Shown piece by piece: positions 1-9,711 of a DNA stretch of 64,000 nucleotides. Numbering within the stretch: position 1 is the stretch's first letter; the number at the start of each line of letters is the position of its first letter. Under the pieces are notes generated by a model. It had not been told where the DNA came from. It was given only the letters and a program-made list of their open reading frames with translations, and made no database searches. Source of the DNA: JAGOPY01 sp964619555 (GTDB lineage Bacteria; Bacteroidota; Bacteroidia; Bacteroidales; JAGOPY01); assembly GCA_964619555.1 (NCBI GenBank), contig CAZUDV010000005.1, positions 124,001-188,000 of the forward strand, written 5' to 3'. Position numbers and translations under genes: made by a program.

Positions 1-1136
1 CCGAACTGACCCATAATGAAGCTTTCCGCCAATGGGCATTACTCCATATTCGCGAAATGCTGAAGGTTAGGATCAAAGACCAACCCTCCTGGAAAATCTC
101 CCATAAACCGCTTTCCAACCATGGTTTCAGCTTTAAATACAAGCCAATGAGGGAGGCCCTGTCCAGGAAAGAGAAGTTCATTGCCGTCAACCTGCCCGGA
201 TTCAGGGGAATCCTCTCCCACTTCACGCAGCCGGGGAAAATGTTCGCCAACGAACTCAGCGACCGGCTCAAAGTGATCGCCTGCATCGAAAAACCCAACA
301 TGGTGACTTCCGAAGATCTGATCGCCCATGTCCCTGCAAAGGATTGGGAACAGGTGAAGAAAACGCTGAAATCCAAGGAAAATGATGCCCAGTGCATCTT
401 CTGGGGGCCTGAGGCCGACGTTGCCACTGCCCTGGAAACCATCGAAGAACGCTGCAAAATGGCCTTTGCAGGCGTACCGAACGAGACCCGCAAATCCTTC
501 GAGGATGGCACCACTATCTTCGAGCGCGTCCTCCCCGGCGCCGACCGCATGTACCCCGACACCGACTCTGCTCCCATCCCTCTAGAAGACGAATACATCA
601 ACGAGATCAGTAAAAATCTTCCCTCCGGGATCCATGACCGTTACCTTCAATTGAAGAAATGGGAGATTCCCGAAGACACTTACACCTACATCTTCTCCAA
701 GAATCTTTACCCTGTGATCGAAAAGATCGTGAAGGAACTGAAGATAAACCCGCGCCTGGTAGGCACCTTCATCGGCCATCACTTGAAATGGGTCGAAGGA
801 AGGTACATCCGTTCCTCCGAATTCACTTATGAAAAAGTTCTCGAGATCTTCCGTTTCCTGCTGGAAAACAGGCTCGACCTGATGCTGGCCGGGAACATGC
901 TGCCGGTGGTTTATGCCCATCCGAAGATGGATTTCGAATCGGTGCTCACCAGTATCGGTTTCAAGCGCATCAAGAAGGAAGAGATCCTGGCCAAAGCCGA
1001 ATTCCTGAAAGAAAAATACTCACAGATAGGCGTCTCCGGCAAACCCGAAGCGAGGATTTCCTGGGTCATGGGGGAATTGAGAAAAGTTGCCCTGGGCAAT
1101 GTCAACCTCACAGAGTTGGCCCAGCTGCTTAAATAA
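1..1136 (+). CDS. gatE: Glu-tRNA(Gln) amidotransferase subunit E, C-terminal part (partial)
   Basis: The frame is open from base 3 with no start, so the 5' end is outside the window; about 377 residues remain. GatE is the tRNA-binding and kinase subunit of GatDE, which turns Glu-tRNA(Gln) into Gln-tRNA(Gln). The visible part fits the C-terminal half: a conserved segment ending in ALLHIREML, a glycine-rich NLPGFRGIL stretch, a GAD-like insert, and a helical tail with the YqeY-like region (SWVMGELRKVALGNVN). The next gene is the partner gatD, 51 bases downstream on the same strand, which strongly supports the call. GatDE is the archaeal system; most bacteria use GatCAB or GlnRS, so its presence here is unusual. 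An internal ATG at 57 is not the real start because the homologous sequence continues upstream. Confidence 0.88.
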   Translation, partial: ELTHNEAFRQWALLHIREMLKVRIKDQPSWKISHKPLSNHGFSFKYKPMREALSRKEKFIAVNLPGFRGILSHFTQPGKMFANELSDRLKVIACIEKPNMVTSEDLIAHVPAKDWEQVKKTLKSKENDAQCIFWGPEADVATALETIEERCKMAFAGVPNETRKSFEDGTTIFERVLPGADRMYPDTDSAPIPLEDEYINEISKNLPSGIHDRYLQLKKWEIPEDTYTYIFSKNLYPVIEKIVKELKINPRLVGTFIGHHLKWVEGRYIRSSEFTYEKVLEIFRFLLENRLDLMLAGNMLPVVYAHPKMDFESVLTSIGFKRIKKEEILAKAEFLKEKYSQIGVSGKPEARISWVMGELRKVALGNVNLTELAQLLK

Positions 1137-1174
1137 TCTGTGCCAATCCGTGTCAATCCGAGTAATCTGTGGTG
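1134..1174. repeat. Short imperfect 10-nt repeat between gatE and gatD
   Basis: Immediately after the gatE stop come four imperfect copies of a roughly 10-base unit (AATCTGTGCC, AATCCGTGTC, AATCCGAGT, AATCTGTGG). The unit is related to the ATCCGCGT-type sequences near 2838, 4679 and 6904. No gene fits here, and gatD starts 14 bases later. Confidence 0.6.
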
Positions 1175-1187
1175 AAAAAATAAAAAT

Positions 1188-2573
1188 ATGACTGACGATA
1201 TCTTCCAGGGCTATAAAGGCGATGCACTTGAAGTGCTCAAAAAGTTCAACACCCGCGTTTGGGGCCAGGCAACCATCGACACGACCCGCGGCACCTTCGT
1301 GGGCACCGTGCTGCCCCGGGCCGAGAACGACGACGACAAGCACATCGTGCTGAAGATCCCTACGGGCTACAATGTGGGCATCGATATCCGGACCATCCGG
1401 AACATGGTGGAAACCGGCTACAAGAAGGCCGTTTACAAGATCCCGGAGAAGGAATTCCCCGTCACGCCTGGCCTGCCGAAGGTCAAGCTGCTCGGGACCG
1501 GCGGCACCATTGCCTCACGGCTCGACTACCGCACCGGGGCCGTCATCCCCGCCTTCACCCCCGGCGAGCTCTACGGCGCCGTGCCGGAACTGGCCGACAT
1601 CTGCAACCTGGAGACCGAGAAGATCTTTGCCGTGTTCAGCGAGAACATGGGCCCGAAGCAGTACATCGCCTTGTCGCAAGCCATTGGCAAAGAGATCGAA
1701 AAAGGCGTGCAGGGCATCGTCATCGGCCATGGCACCGACACGCTGCATCACACCGGCGCAGCGCTCACCTTCATGGTGCAGAATACCCCGGTGCCCATCA
1801 TCCTGGTCGGTTCGCAGCGCTCCAGCGACCGCCCCAGCTCCGACGCCGCCCTCAACCTGCAGCATGCCATGCGCGCCGCCGGCCATGGCGACATCGCCGA
1901 GGTGATGGTCTGCATGTTTGGCCCGACATCCGACGAGTACGGCCTGCTGCACAAAGGCACCCGCGTCCGTAAGATGCATTCCTCCTACCGCTCCACCTTC
2001 CGCACCATCGGCGACGTGCCCGTGGCTCGCGTGAACAAGAAGGAGGTCATCCCCATCCACAAGAATTACAACAAGCGCCGCAACGACCGGAACGTCAACA
2101 TCTACCCATACTTCAGCGACGAGGTGACGATGCTATACTACTACCCCGGCATCAAGCCCGACACGATGGATTCCCTGATCGACGCCGGCTACCGCGGCAT
2201 CATCATCGTGGGCACCGGCCTGGGCCACGTGAACAAGGAGCTCTACCCCGCGCTGGTCAGGGCCAAGGAGAAAGGCGTGCACGTATTCATGACCGTCCAG
2301 ACCATCTGGGGCTACGTGCACATGTTCGTTTACGATACCGGGCGCGACATGATGGCCAAGGGCGTCATCCCCGCCGGCAACATGCTGCCCGAGGTGGCCT
2401 GGGTGAAGCTGAGCTGGATACTCGGCCAGACCGACGACCCACAGAAGGTCCGCCAGATGATGCTCACCCCTGTGAACGACGAGATTACCCTCCGCGAGCC
2501 CTACAACGGCTACCTTGTCTACCAGGGCGGCGTGCCCGAGGTGGAGGAGTTCGTGAGGAGAGTGCATAAATAG
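1188..2573 (+). CDS. gatD: Glu-tRNA(Gln) amidotransferase subunit D (asparaginase-like)
   Basis: GatD is the glutaminase subunit that releases ammonia from Gln or Asn for GatE. The 461-residue length fits GatD. Residues 1-95 form the small N-terminal domain found in GatD and absent from plain asparaginases. The asparaginase domain follows, with the first catalytic Thr motif GTGGTIAS at 103-110, the second motif HGTDT at 181-185, and a downstream KGTRVRK segment with the catalytic Lys. The N-terminal domain and adjacency to gatE separate it from type I asparaginase. Base composition is odd: in the stretch 1801-1860 I count 44 G/C of 60, clearly richer than later genes, and long open frames appear on the other strand as a result. 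Possibly acquired by transfer with gatE. Confidence 0.92.
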   Translation: MTDDIFQGYKGDALEVLKKFNTRVWGQATIDTTRGTFVGTVLPRAENDDDKHIVLKIPTGYNVGIDIRTIRNMVETGYKKAVYKIPEKEFPVTPGLPKVKLLGTGGTIASRLDYRTGAVIPAFTPGELYGAVPELADICNLETEKIFAVFSENMGPKQYIALSQAIGKEIEKGVQGIVIGHGTDTLHHTGAALTFMVQNTPVPIILVGSQRSSDRPSSDAALNLQHAMRAAGHGDIAEVMVCMFGPTSDEYGLLHKGTRVRKMHSSYRSTFRTIGDVPVARVNKKEVIPIHKNYNKRRNDRNVNIYPYFSDEVTMLYYYPGIKPDTMDSLIDAGYRGIIIVGTGLGHVNKELYPALVRAKEKGVHVFMTVQTIWGYVHMFVYDTGRDMMAKGVIPAGNMLPEVAWVKLSWILGQTDDPQKVRQMMLTPVNDEITLREPYNGYLVYQGGVPEVEEFVRRVHK

Positions 2574-2800
2574 TTCGCAGTCGGCAGTTCGCAGTCGGCA
2601 GTTCGCAGTCGGCAGTTCGCAGTCGGCAGTTCGCAGTCGGNNNNNNNNNNNNNNNNNNNNNNNNNNNNNNNNNNNNNNNNNNNNNNNNNNNNNNNNNNNN
2701 NNNNNNNNNNNNNNNNNNNNNNNNNNNNNNNNNNNNNNNNCAGTCAGCGGTCGGCAGTCAGCGGTCGGCAGTCAGCGGTCGGTAGTCAGCGGTTGGCTGC
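2574..2800. repeat. Heptanucleotide tandem array with assembly gap
   Basis: The array starts one base after the gatD stop. Left of the gap the units alternate CAGTTCG and CAGTCGG (14-base super-unit). Right of the gap they alternate CAGTCAG and CGGTCGG. The two flanks differ, so the hidden part holds at least one change of unit. The array was evidently too long or uniform for the assembly to cross. Confidence 0.9.
2641..2740. other. Assembly gap (100 N)
   Basis: Exactly 100 N, a usual placeholder for a gap of unknown size, inside the heptanucleotide array. Confidence 0.98.
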
Positions 2801-2837
2801 CAATCCTGATGTTTAACTCGAAGGCGACGAATCAAAA

Positions 2838-2918
2838 TCCGCGTAAATCCACCGCATCCGCGATTATCTGCGTACCATAATAGCACGCGGATGAACGCAG
2901 ATTAAGCGGATTTTCTCA
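2838..2918. repeat. ATCCGCGT/ACGCGGAT-type inverted repeat
   Basis: Repeated words such as ATCCGCG on the left half and ACGCGGATGAACGC on the right half face each other, so the transcript could fold. Related copies lie at 4679-4766 and 6904-6950, all in spacers. No coding function is seen in the gene-free stretch 2574-3063 apart from repeats and a promoter candidate. Confidence 0.6.
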
Positions 2919-2945
2919 GATAAAGCAACGGCCTATGACAAAGAA

Positions 2946-3005
2946 TGTCTACTAATGTCCATTAATGTCTATTTCTGTCTATTAATGTCTATTTCTGTCC
3001 ATTTA
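2946..3005. repeat. Decanucleotide tandem repeat, six units
   Basis: Six consecutive 10-base units: TGTCTACTAA, TGTCCATTAA, TGTCTATTTC, TGTCTATTAA, TGTCTATTTC, TGTCCATTTA. The array ends about 60 bases before the HU gene start. Confidence 0.85.
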
Positions 3006-3036
3006 TAACCATTCATCACTCATTCCAGAATTTCCG

Positions 3037-3044
3037 TAAATTTG
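3037..3044 (+). promoter_or_regulatory. Candidate Bacteroidota -7 box for the HU genes
   Basis: TAAATTTG matches the Bacteroidota -7 consensus TAnnTTTG exactly and lies 20 bases before the GTG start at 3064. No clear -33 TTG is seen at the usual distance. Confidence 0.45.
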
Positions 3045-3063
3045 CCAGTAGCGCAGATAGGTT

Positions 3064-3351
3064 GTGAATACAAAAGAATTCATAAAAGCCCTCGCCGATA
3101 AGCTTCAGATCAGTCAGAAAGAAGCCGGTAACCTTTTAGACGACGCCTCCGCTGTGATCCGTGAAACGGTAATCGGTGAAGGCAACCTGACCATCCAGAA
3201 CCTGGGCAAATTCCAGTTGAAAAAGACAAAGATCCGCGAATCATACATACCTGCCATCGGTAAGAAAGCACTGGTACCGCCAAAACAATCTATTTTCTAC
3301 TCCCCTTCCGAAACCCTGAAAGCCAAACTCAAATCATCCGGAAAGCTATGA
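3064..3351 (+). CDS. HU-family DNA-binding protein
   Basis: A 95-residue histone-like protein expected to bind and bend DNA in the nucleoid. The N-terminal helices (TKEFIKALADKLQISQKEA) and the beta-arm region with a final FYSPSETLKAKL segment follow the HU/IHF pattern, but the usual GRNPxTG arm motif is degenerate, so DNA specificity may differ from classical HU. The start is GTG; no upstream in-frame alternative fits the HU fold. Its stop overlaps the start of the next gene (ATGA), which also begins with an HU domain, so the two are translationally coupled and may form heterodimers. Confidence 0.85.
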   Translation: MNTKEFIKALADKLQISQKEAGNLLDDASAVIRETVIGEGNLTIQNLGKFQLKKTKIRESYIPAIGKKALVPPKQSIFYSPSETLKAKLKSSGKL

Positions 3352-4629
3352 AAGGAAAGCTTTCAGCGGGAGATATCATCGACCGGCTGGCCGGTCAGGC
3401 AGGCATTACAAAAAAGCTGGCGGGTGAAATTATTCGTGCCATACCTGAAGTCATCGAATCGGGGCTAATTTCCGATGGGGATGTCAAGGTTAGGGGCCTG
3501 GGCACTTTCCGACTGAAAAGGGTCGCCTCGAAAAAGGGCCGGAATCCGCAAACCGGCGAGGAAGTGATCATCCCTCCGCACAATAAGCTGATATTCCTGC
3601 CGGAAGAGTCATTCCGGGAGCAGGCCAATGAAGAGTTCAGGTTTTTAGGGATAAAGGTGCTGGAGGAAGTCGGTAGTTCGCAGTTGGCAGTTGGCAGTTC
3701 GCAGTCGGCAGTCGGCAGTTCGCAGTCGGCAGTCGGCAGTTCGCAGTCGGCAGTCGGCAGTTCGCAGTNNNNNNNNNNNNNNNNNNNNNNNNNNNNNNNN
3801 NNNNNNNNNNNNNNNNNNNNNNNNNNNNNNNNNNNNNNNNNNNNNNNNNNNNNNNNNNNNNNNNNNNNAGAAACCAGAAACAAAAATCCCGGAACAAGAA
3901 ACAAGAAACGAGAAACCAGAAACAAAAATCCCGGAATCCGAAACTCTGAATTCAACATTAAACACTCAACACTCAACAATCAACACTGGAGCGAAGCGAC
4001 ACAAAACCTGGCTCATTCCCACCCTTTTCGGCATCGTCGCAATTCTGAGCGTCGTGTTTTATTTCCGGAATTGCAGCTCCATTCCCAGTTCGCAGTTGGC
4101 AGTTCCCAGTTCGCAGCCTGTTGAAAGTGCAGGGCATGAAGGATCCGCGGTTTCCAGTTCGCAGTTGGCAGTTCCCAGTTCGCAGCCTGTTGAAAGGGCA
4201 GGGCATGAAGGATCCGCGGTTTCCAGTTCGCAGTCGGCAGTTCCCAGTTCGCAGCCTGTTGAAAGGGCAGAGAATGAAGGATCCATAAATGGCAGTGCGG
4301 AACCAGAAACCAGAAACCAGAAACCAAAAACCCGAAACCCGGAACCCAAAACCCACTTATATCAGCTCGCCCGGGAGGTATACGGCAATCCCTTTCTCTG
4401 GGTGCTCATCTACCGCGCAAACCTCGACAAGATCAGCAACCCGGACCATGAGGTGATCCCCAGTGAGTTGACCATTCCGACCCTGGCGGGCACGCCGAAC
4501 AAGCTCACTTTTAACGATTCCCTGAATGTTTCTGACGGCTACCGGCTGGTTTACGAATATTACCTGCAGCATAGAGATGCCCGGGCGGAGGATTTCCGGC
4601 TGGTTATGCTGAAGTACAAGCCACAGTAA
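3348..4629 (+). CDS. HU-domain / transmembrane / LysM-like protein with repeat-built linker (interrupted by assembly gap)
   Basis: Read as one gene broken by the 100-N gap, because the frame changes across it and the true gap length is unknown. Before the gap, residues 1-95 are an HU/IHF domain with the GRNPQTGEEV arm motif, followed by Ser/Gln-rich heptapeptide repeats (SSQSAVG) encoded by 21-base repeats. After the gap come a KPETKIPE-type stretch, one hydrophobic segment (LIPTLFGIVAILSVVFYF), three 23-residue repeats coded by a 69-base unit, and a C-terminal LysM-like domain (YQLAREVYGNPFLWVLIYRA). The layout suggests DNA binding in the cytoplasm and a wall-binding domain in the periplasm. 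A gene pair split by a real frameshift cannot be excluded. Confidence 0.7.
3669..3768. repeat. 21-nt (3 x 7) tandem repeat inside coding sequence
   Basis: Units of CAGTTCG + CAGTCGG + CAGTCGG repeat up to the assembly gap. Because 3 x 7 = 21, the array stays in frame and encodes a 7-residue repeat. The same heptamers occur in the non-coding array at 2574-2800. Confidence 0.9.
3769..3868. other. Assembly gap (100 N)
   Basis: Exactly 100 N inside the HU-LysM gene. The left flank is a CAGTCGG array and the right flank an AGAAACC array, so two repeat families meet in the gap. Confidence 0.98.
3869..3990. repeat. Heptamer-like AGAAACC and TCAACACT arrays in coding sequence
   Basis: AGAAACC/AGAAACA heptamers with an interspersed ATCCCGGAA segment, passing into AACACTC/AACATTA units just before the transmembrane segment. 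They encode the KPETKIPE-type stretch. Confidence 0.75.
4081..4285. repeat. 69-nt tandem repeat, three copies, coding
   Basis: The word CGCAGCCTGTTGAAAG recurs at 4112, 4181 and 4250, a period of 69 bases (23 codons). Each unit itself contains CAGTTCG/CAGTTGG heptamers. It encodes three copies of a Ser/Gln/Pro-rich peptide on the periplasmic side of the predicted membrane segment. Confidence 0.9.
4297..4354. repeat. AGAAACC heptamer array in coding sequence
   Basis: AGAAACC units drift into CGAAACC and CAAAACC, ending just before the LysM-like domain. The array encodes ETRNQKPKTRNPEPK. Confidence 0.8.
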
Positions 4630-4678
4630 TTTTTTGATTATAAGGCGACGAAGGGTTTTCACTAAGGCGCACCAAGGA

Positions 4679-4766
4679 AAATCCGCTAAAATCCGCTGCA
4701 TCTGCGTTTATCCGCGTGCTATAATTGAACGCGGATGACGCGGATTAAACGGATGAACGCGGATTC
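4679..4766. repeat. ATCCGCTG/ACGCGGAT-type inverted repeat
   Basis: Left half AAATCCGCTAAAATCCGC and right half GCGGATGAACGCGGATT face each other across TATAATTG. Same family as 2838-2918 and 6904-6950. Confidence 0.6.
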
Positions 4767-4794
4767 TTCAATCTGCAACAAACCCAACTATTAA

Positions 4795-4826
4795 TTGTTA
4801 ATAATTAAAATCAACCTTGAACTTTG
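4795..4826 (+). promoter_or_regulatory. Candidate promoter for the DUF255 gene
   Basis: TTG at 4795-4797 and GAACTTTG at 4819-4826 (one mismatch to TAnnTTTG) are 21 bases apart, the usual Bacteroidota -33/-7 spacing. The gene start is 47 bases downstream. Confidence 0.35.
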
Positions 4827-4841
4827 CCCTTTGCTCCTTTA

Positions 4842-4862
4842 ACTCAAAACTGAAAACTCAAA
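4842..4862. repeat. Heptamer repeat, three units
   Basis: ACTCAAA, ACTGAAA, ACTCAAA in a row, just before the DUF255 gene. Confidence 0.7.
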
Positions 4863-4872
4863 ATTTCCTCCA

Positions 4873-6894
<2,022 letters not shown>

Positions 6895-6903
6895 CCGCAT
6901 ACT

Positions 6904-6950
6904 AAAAATGGCACGCGCATGAACGCGGATGCGGCGGATTTACGCGGATA
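6904..6950. repeat. ACGCGGAT-type repeat
   Basis: Third copy of the family seen at 2838-2918 and 4679-4766 (GCACGCGCATGAACGCGGAT and GCGGATTTACGCGGAT), between the convergent DUF255 and ClC genes. Confidence 0.55.
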
Positions 6951-6954
6951 ACAT

Positions 6955-7017
6955 TGGAACCGCTGGAACAATTGGAACCTGGAACAATTGGAACCTGGAA
7001 CAACTGGAACCCGAAAC
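6955..7017. repeat. GGAACCT/GGAACAATT tandem repeat
   Basis: Units of 7 (GGAACCT) and 9 (GGAACAATT) bases alternate, giving a 16-base period. It ends at the stop of the ClC gene. Confidence 0.8.
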
Positions 7018-7022
7018 CCCGA

Positions 7023-8807
7023 TCAGTCTTCCGAAAACTGCCGCACCAGCTCGCGGTACTTTCCGAAAACGCTGGCCCGGCTGATAAAACCGATGTATTT
7101 GCCATCCTTGAGCACAGGCAGGTTGTATTTGTCGTATTCCATGAACTTCTGCGCCACCACTTCCATGGAGTCGTCGGGGTCGACAAATACTGCCGGTGTG
7201 ACCATCAGGTTGGTCACACCGATCTGATCGTATAATTCAGGTTTAAAGATAATACCCCGGATATCGTCCATCCGGATAAAACCCTGGAAATTATTTTCCT
7301 CATCCACCACCGGGAAGATGTTCCGGCTGGATTCGGAAATGATCTTGATGAGATCCCTCAGCTTCGCACCGGGATGGACCTTTACAAAATCCCTTTCAAT
7401 CAGGGGATCCACCTTCATCATCGCCATCACGGTCTTGTCCTTATGGTGGGTAAAGAGTTCCCCGCGTTGCGCCAGCTGATAAGTATAAACCGACTCCTTC
7501 ACAAATATCTTCGCCGTGGCATAGCTGATAGTGGCCACGATCATGAGCGGGATGATCAGTTCATATCCGCTGGTGATCTCGGCGATGAGGAATATTCCGG
7601 TCAGCGGCGCGTGGAGCACCCCGGCGATGATACCGCTCATGCCCACCATGGCGAAGTTGGAACTGGGCAGTATGGTGATTTCCGTATAATTGATCAGTTC
7701 GCTGAAAAACAGCCCGGCAAAAACCCCGATAAAGAGTGAAGGTCCGAAAATACCGCCGATCCCGCCGGCCCCAAAGGTCACCGAGGTGGCTATGACTTTA
7801 AAAAACAGAACCAGGAAAAACAACAGGAAAACCACTCCGAAATTATCCTGGAACTCGTAGAACGGGCTCTGGTGGAACAAAGGACTGTAATCCCCGCTCA
7901 GACAGGCATTTACCGCTTCGTATCCTTCCCCGTACAAAGAGGGGAAGAAAAAAATGAGGACCCCCAGTATGGACCCTCCCAATAACCACCGGACCCACCA
8001 TTTTTCAATCTTCTTGAAATACTTTTCAATTCGAATGGACATCCTGGTAAAATAGACCGATATGATCCCGGTGAAGACACCCAGCAGGACATAATAAGGA
8101 AGATGCCTGAGGTAAAACGTATCAGCCGCTTCGAACGGATAAAGCACGGCATTGCCGAGGAAGAAATAGGAAGTCAGGACAGCACTGACCGATGCAATGA
8201 GCAGGGGAATGATCGAGGCCATGGTCAGGTCGATCATAATGACCTCAATGGAAAAAACAATAGCCGCGATCGGCGATTTGAAAATGGCGGCCATGGCCCC
8301 GGCACAGGCCAGGGTCATCATCAGAATGAGATCTTTATAACTCAGGCGAAAGTACTGTCCCAGGTTACTGCCAACTGCCGCACCGGTGGCAATGGTCGGC
8401 CCTTCCAGCCCGACCGAGCCTCCAAAACCAACGGTCAGCGCACTGGTCACGATGGAAGAGTATATGTTGTGCTTTTTAATGACGCCATTTTGCCGGCTGA
8501 TGGCGTAGAGCACGCTGGGCACGCCATGTCCGACAACGTCTTTGACCACGTAACGGATAAACAGGACTGCCAGTAATACTCCGAGGGCGGGCAGTGCAAA
8601 ATAAAGCAGGTTACCATCATATACCGATGAGGTATGTGTAAGCAGGTCGCGCATGAACATCACGGCATTCCTCAGAACGACGGCAGCGAACCCGGAAAGC
8701 ACCCCCACCACTGCACTCAGTAAAAGAATGTAGGTCCGGTGGCTCATCCGCCGGGTCTGCCAGAGCATGAACCTCAGCCAGAGATTTTGATATTTCACTG
8801 TTGCCAT
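7023..8807 (-). CDS. ClC-family chloride transporter with two CBS domains
   Basis: A 594-residue inner-membrane anion transporter. Family signatures are GHGVPSVL (Ser-region variant of GSGIP), GLEGP with the gating Glu, and GGIFGPSLF (GxFxP). Around ten or more hydrophobic segments fill residues 20-430; two CBS domains follow (about 455-515 and 525-590), which usually bind adenine nucleotides and regulate transport. The segment matching the internal proton Glu of E. coli ClC reads FSIEVIM instead of FIIEEM, so that Glu is Val here. The gating Glu alone does not settle whether it is an antiporter or a channel. It is divergent from the xth gene and convergent with DUF255. Confidence 0.9.
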   Translation of the reverse strand: MATVKYQNLWLRFMLWQTRRMSHRTYILLLSAVVGVLSGFAAVVLRNAVMFMRDLLTHTSSVYDGNLLYFALPALGVLLAVLFIRYVVKDVVGHGVPSVLYAISRQNGVIKKHNIYSSIVTSALTVGFGGSVGLEGPTIATGAAVGSNLGQYFRLSYKDLILMMTLACAGAMAAIFKSPIAAIVFSIEVIMIDLTMASIIPLLIASVSAVLTSYFFLGNAVLYPFEAADTFYLRHLPYYVLLGVFTGIISVYFTRMSIRIEKYFKKIEKWWVRWLLGGSILGVLIFFFPSLYGEGYEAVNACLSGDYSPLFHQSPFYEFQDNFGVVFLLFFLVLFFKVIATSVTFGAGGIGGIFGPSLFIGVFAGLFFSELINYTEITILPSSNFAMVGMSGIIAGVLHAPLTGIFLIAEITSGYELIIPLMIVATISYATAKIFVKESVYTYQLAQRGELFTHHKDKTVMAMMKVDPLIERDFVKVHPGAKLRDLIKIISESSRNIFPVVDEENNFQGFIRMDDIRGIIFKPELYDQIGVTNLMVTPAVFVDPDDSMEVVAQKFMEYDKYNLPVLKDGKYIGFISRASVFGKYRELVRQFSED

Positions 8808-8858
8808 TACTTTGCGAACTTAATAAATTTTTGCGTCCTTTGCGTGAAATCCTGTAGA

Positions 8859-9620
8859 ATGAGAATCATCACCTATAATGTCAACGGCATCCGTGCCGCC
8901 ATCGCCAAAGGTTTTTACGACTGGATGCAGGCCGCCGCCCCGGATGTGTTGTTGCTGCAGGAAACCAAGGCCCAGCCGGAACAGATACCCGTAATGGACT
9001 TCGGGATGATGGGTTACCAAAGCTACTGGCATTCCGCACAGAAAAAGGGCTATAGCGGTGTGGCCATCCTTACCAGGCTCACCCCGGATAAGGTGGTTTC
9101 CGGTATCGGCATTAAGGAATATGACGACGAAGGCCGTTTCCTGCGGGCCGATTTCGGCGACCTGTCCATCGTTTCCGTCTACCATCCTTCCGGCTCCAGC
9201 GGCGACCACCGCCAGGACTTCAAAATGAAATGGCTGGGAGACTTTCAGAATTATGTGATTGAATTGAAGAAGACACGGCCAAATCTCGTCATTTCCGGGG
9301 ATTACAACATCTGCCACAAATCCATCGACATCCATGACCCGGTGCGAAATGCCAATTATTCGGGATTTTTACCCGAAGAGCGGGCCTGGATGACATCCTT
9401 CCTGGAAAGCGGGTTCATCGATACTTTCCGTCATTTCAACCAGGAACCGCACCAGTACACCTGGTGGAGCTACCTGGCCAATTCCCGGGCCAAAAACCTC
9501 GGCTGGCGGATCGATTACCATATGGCTTCCGCACCTTTGGAACACCGCCTCAGGCATGCCAGTATCCTGGCCGATGTGGTGCATTCTGACCATTGCCCGG
9601 TACTGCTGGAAATGGATTGA
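8859..9620 (+). CDS. xth: Exodeoxyribonuclease III
   Basis: A 253-residue AP endonuclease/3'-5' exonuclease of base-excision repair, a metal-dependent EEP-superfamily enzyme. Motifs in order: NVNGIRAA with the first metal-binding Asn, LLLQETKAQ with the metal Glu, GYSGVAI, GDYNICH (catalytic Asp, Asn), GWRIDYHMAS and the C-terminal HSDHCPVLLE with the catalytic His. Start set at ATG 8859, because MRIITYNVNG is the family N-terminus; a longer in-frame extension to 8739 overlaps the divergent ClC gene and has no homology. Confidence 0.95.
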   Translation: MRIITYNVNGIRAAIAKGFYDWMQAAAPDVLLLQETKAQPEQIPVMDFGMMGYQSYWHSAQKKGYSGVAILTRLTPDKVVSGIGIKEYDDEGRFLRADFGDLSIVSVYHPSGSSGDHRQDFKMKWLGDFQNYVIELKKTRPNLVISGDYNICHKSIDIHDPVRNANYSGFLPEERAWMTSFLESGFIDTFRHFNQEPHQYTWWSYLANSRAKNLGWRIDYHMASAPLEHRLRHASILADVVHSDHCPVLLEMD

Positions 9621-9711
9621 GTTTTTAGCAAAAATTTAACAATATTATCCCGCTCACAACAGCCTGGATCCCAAAGTTGTCCTTAAATTTACAGGTTCAA
9701 CCGAATTCATT

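Noticed and set aside
39..329. Minus-strand open frame near the left edge
   Set aside because: It lies opposite gatE and shows no family motif.
1259..2567. Long open frames in other phases and on the minus strand over gatD
   Set aside because: They are by-products of the high GC; gatD motifs give the real frame.
3669..4354. CRISPR-like array
   Set aside because: The repeats are contiguous, there are no unique spacers and no cas genes; the region is coding and in frame.
3348..4629. True frameshift or pseudogene in the HU-LysM gene
   Set aside because: The frame change falls exactly in the 100-N gap of unknown length, so it cannot be taken as a mutation.
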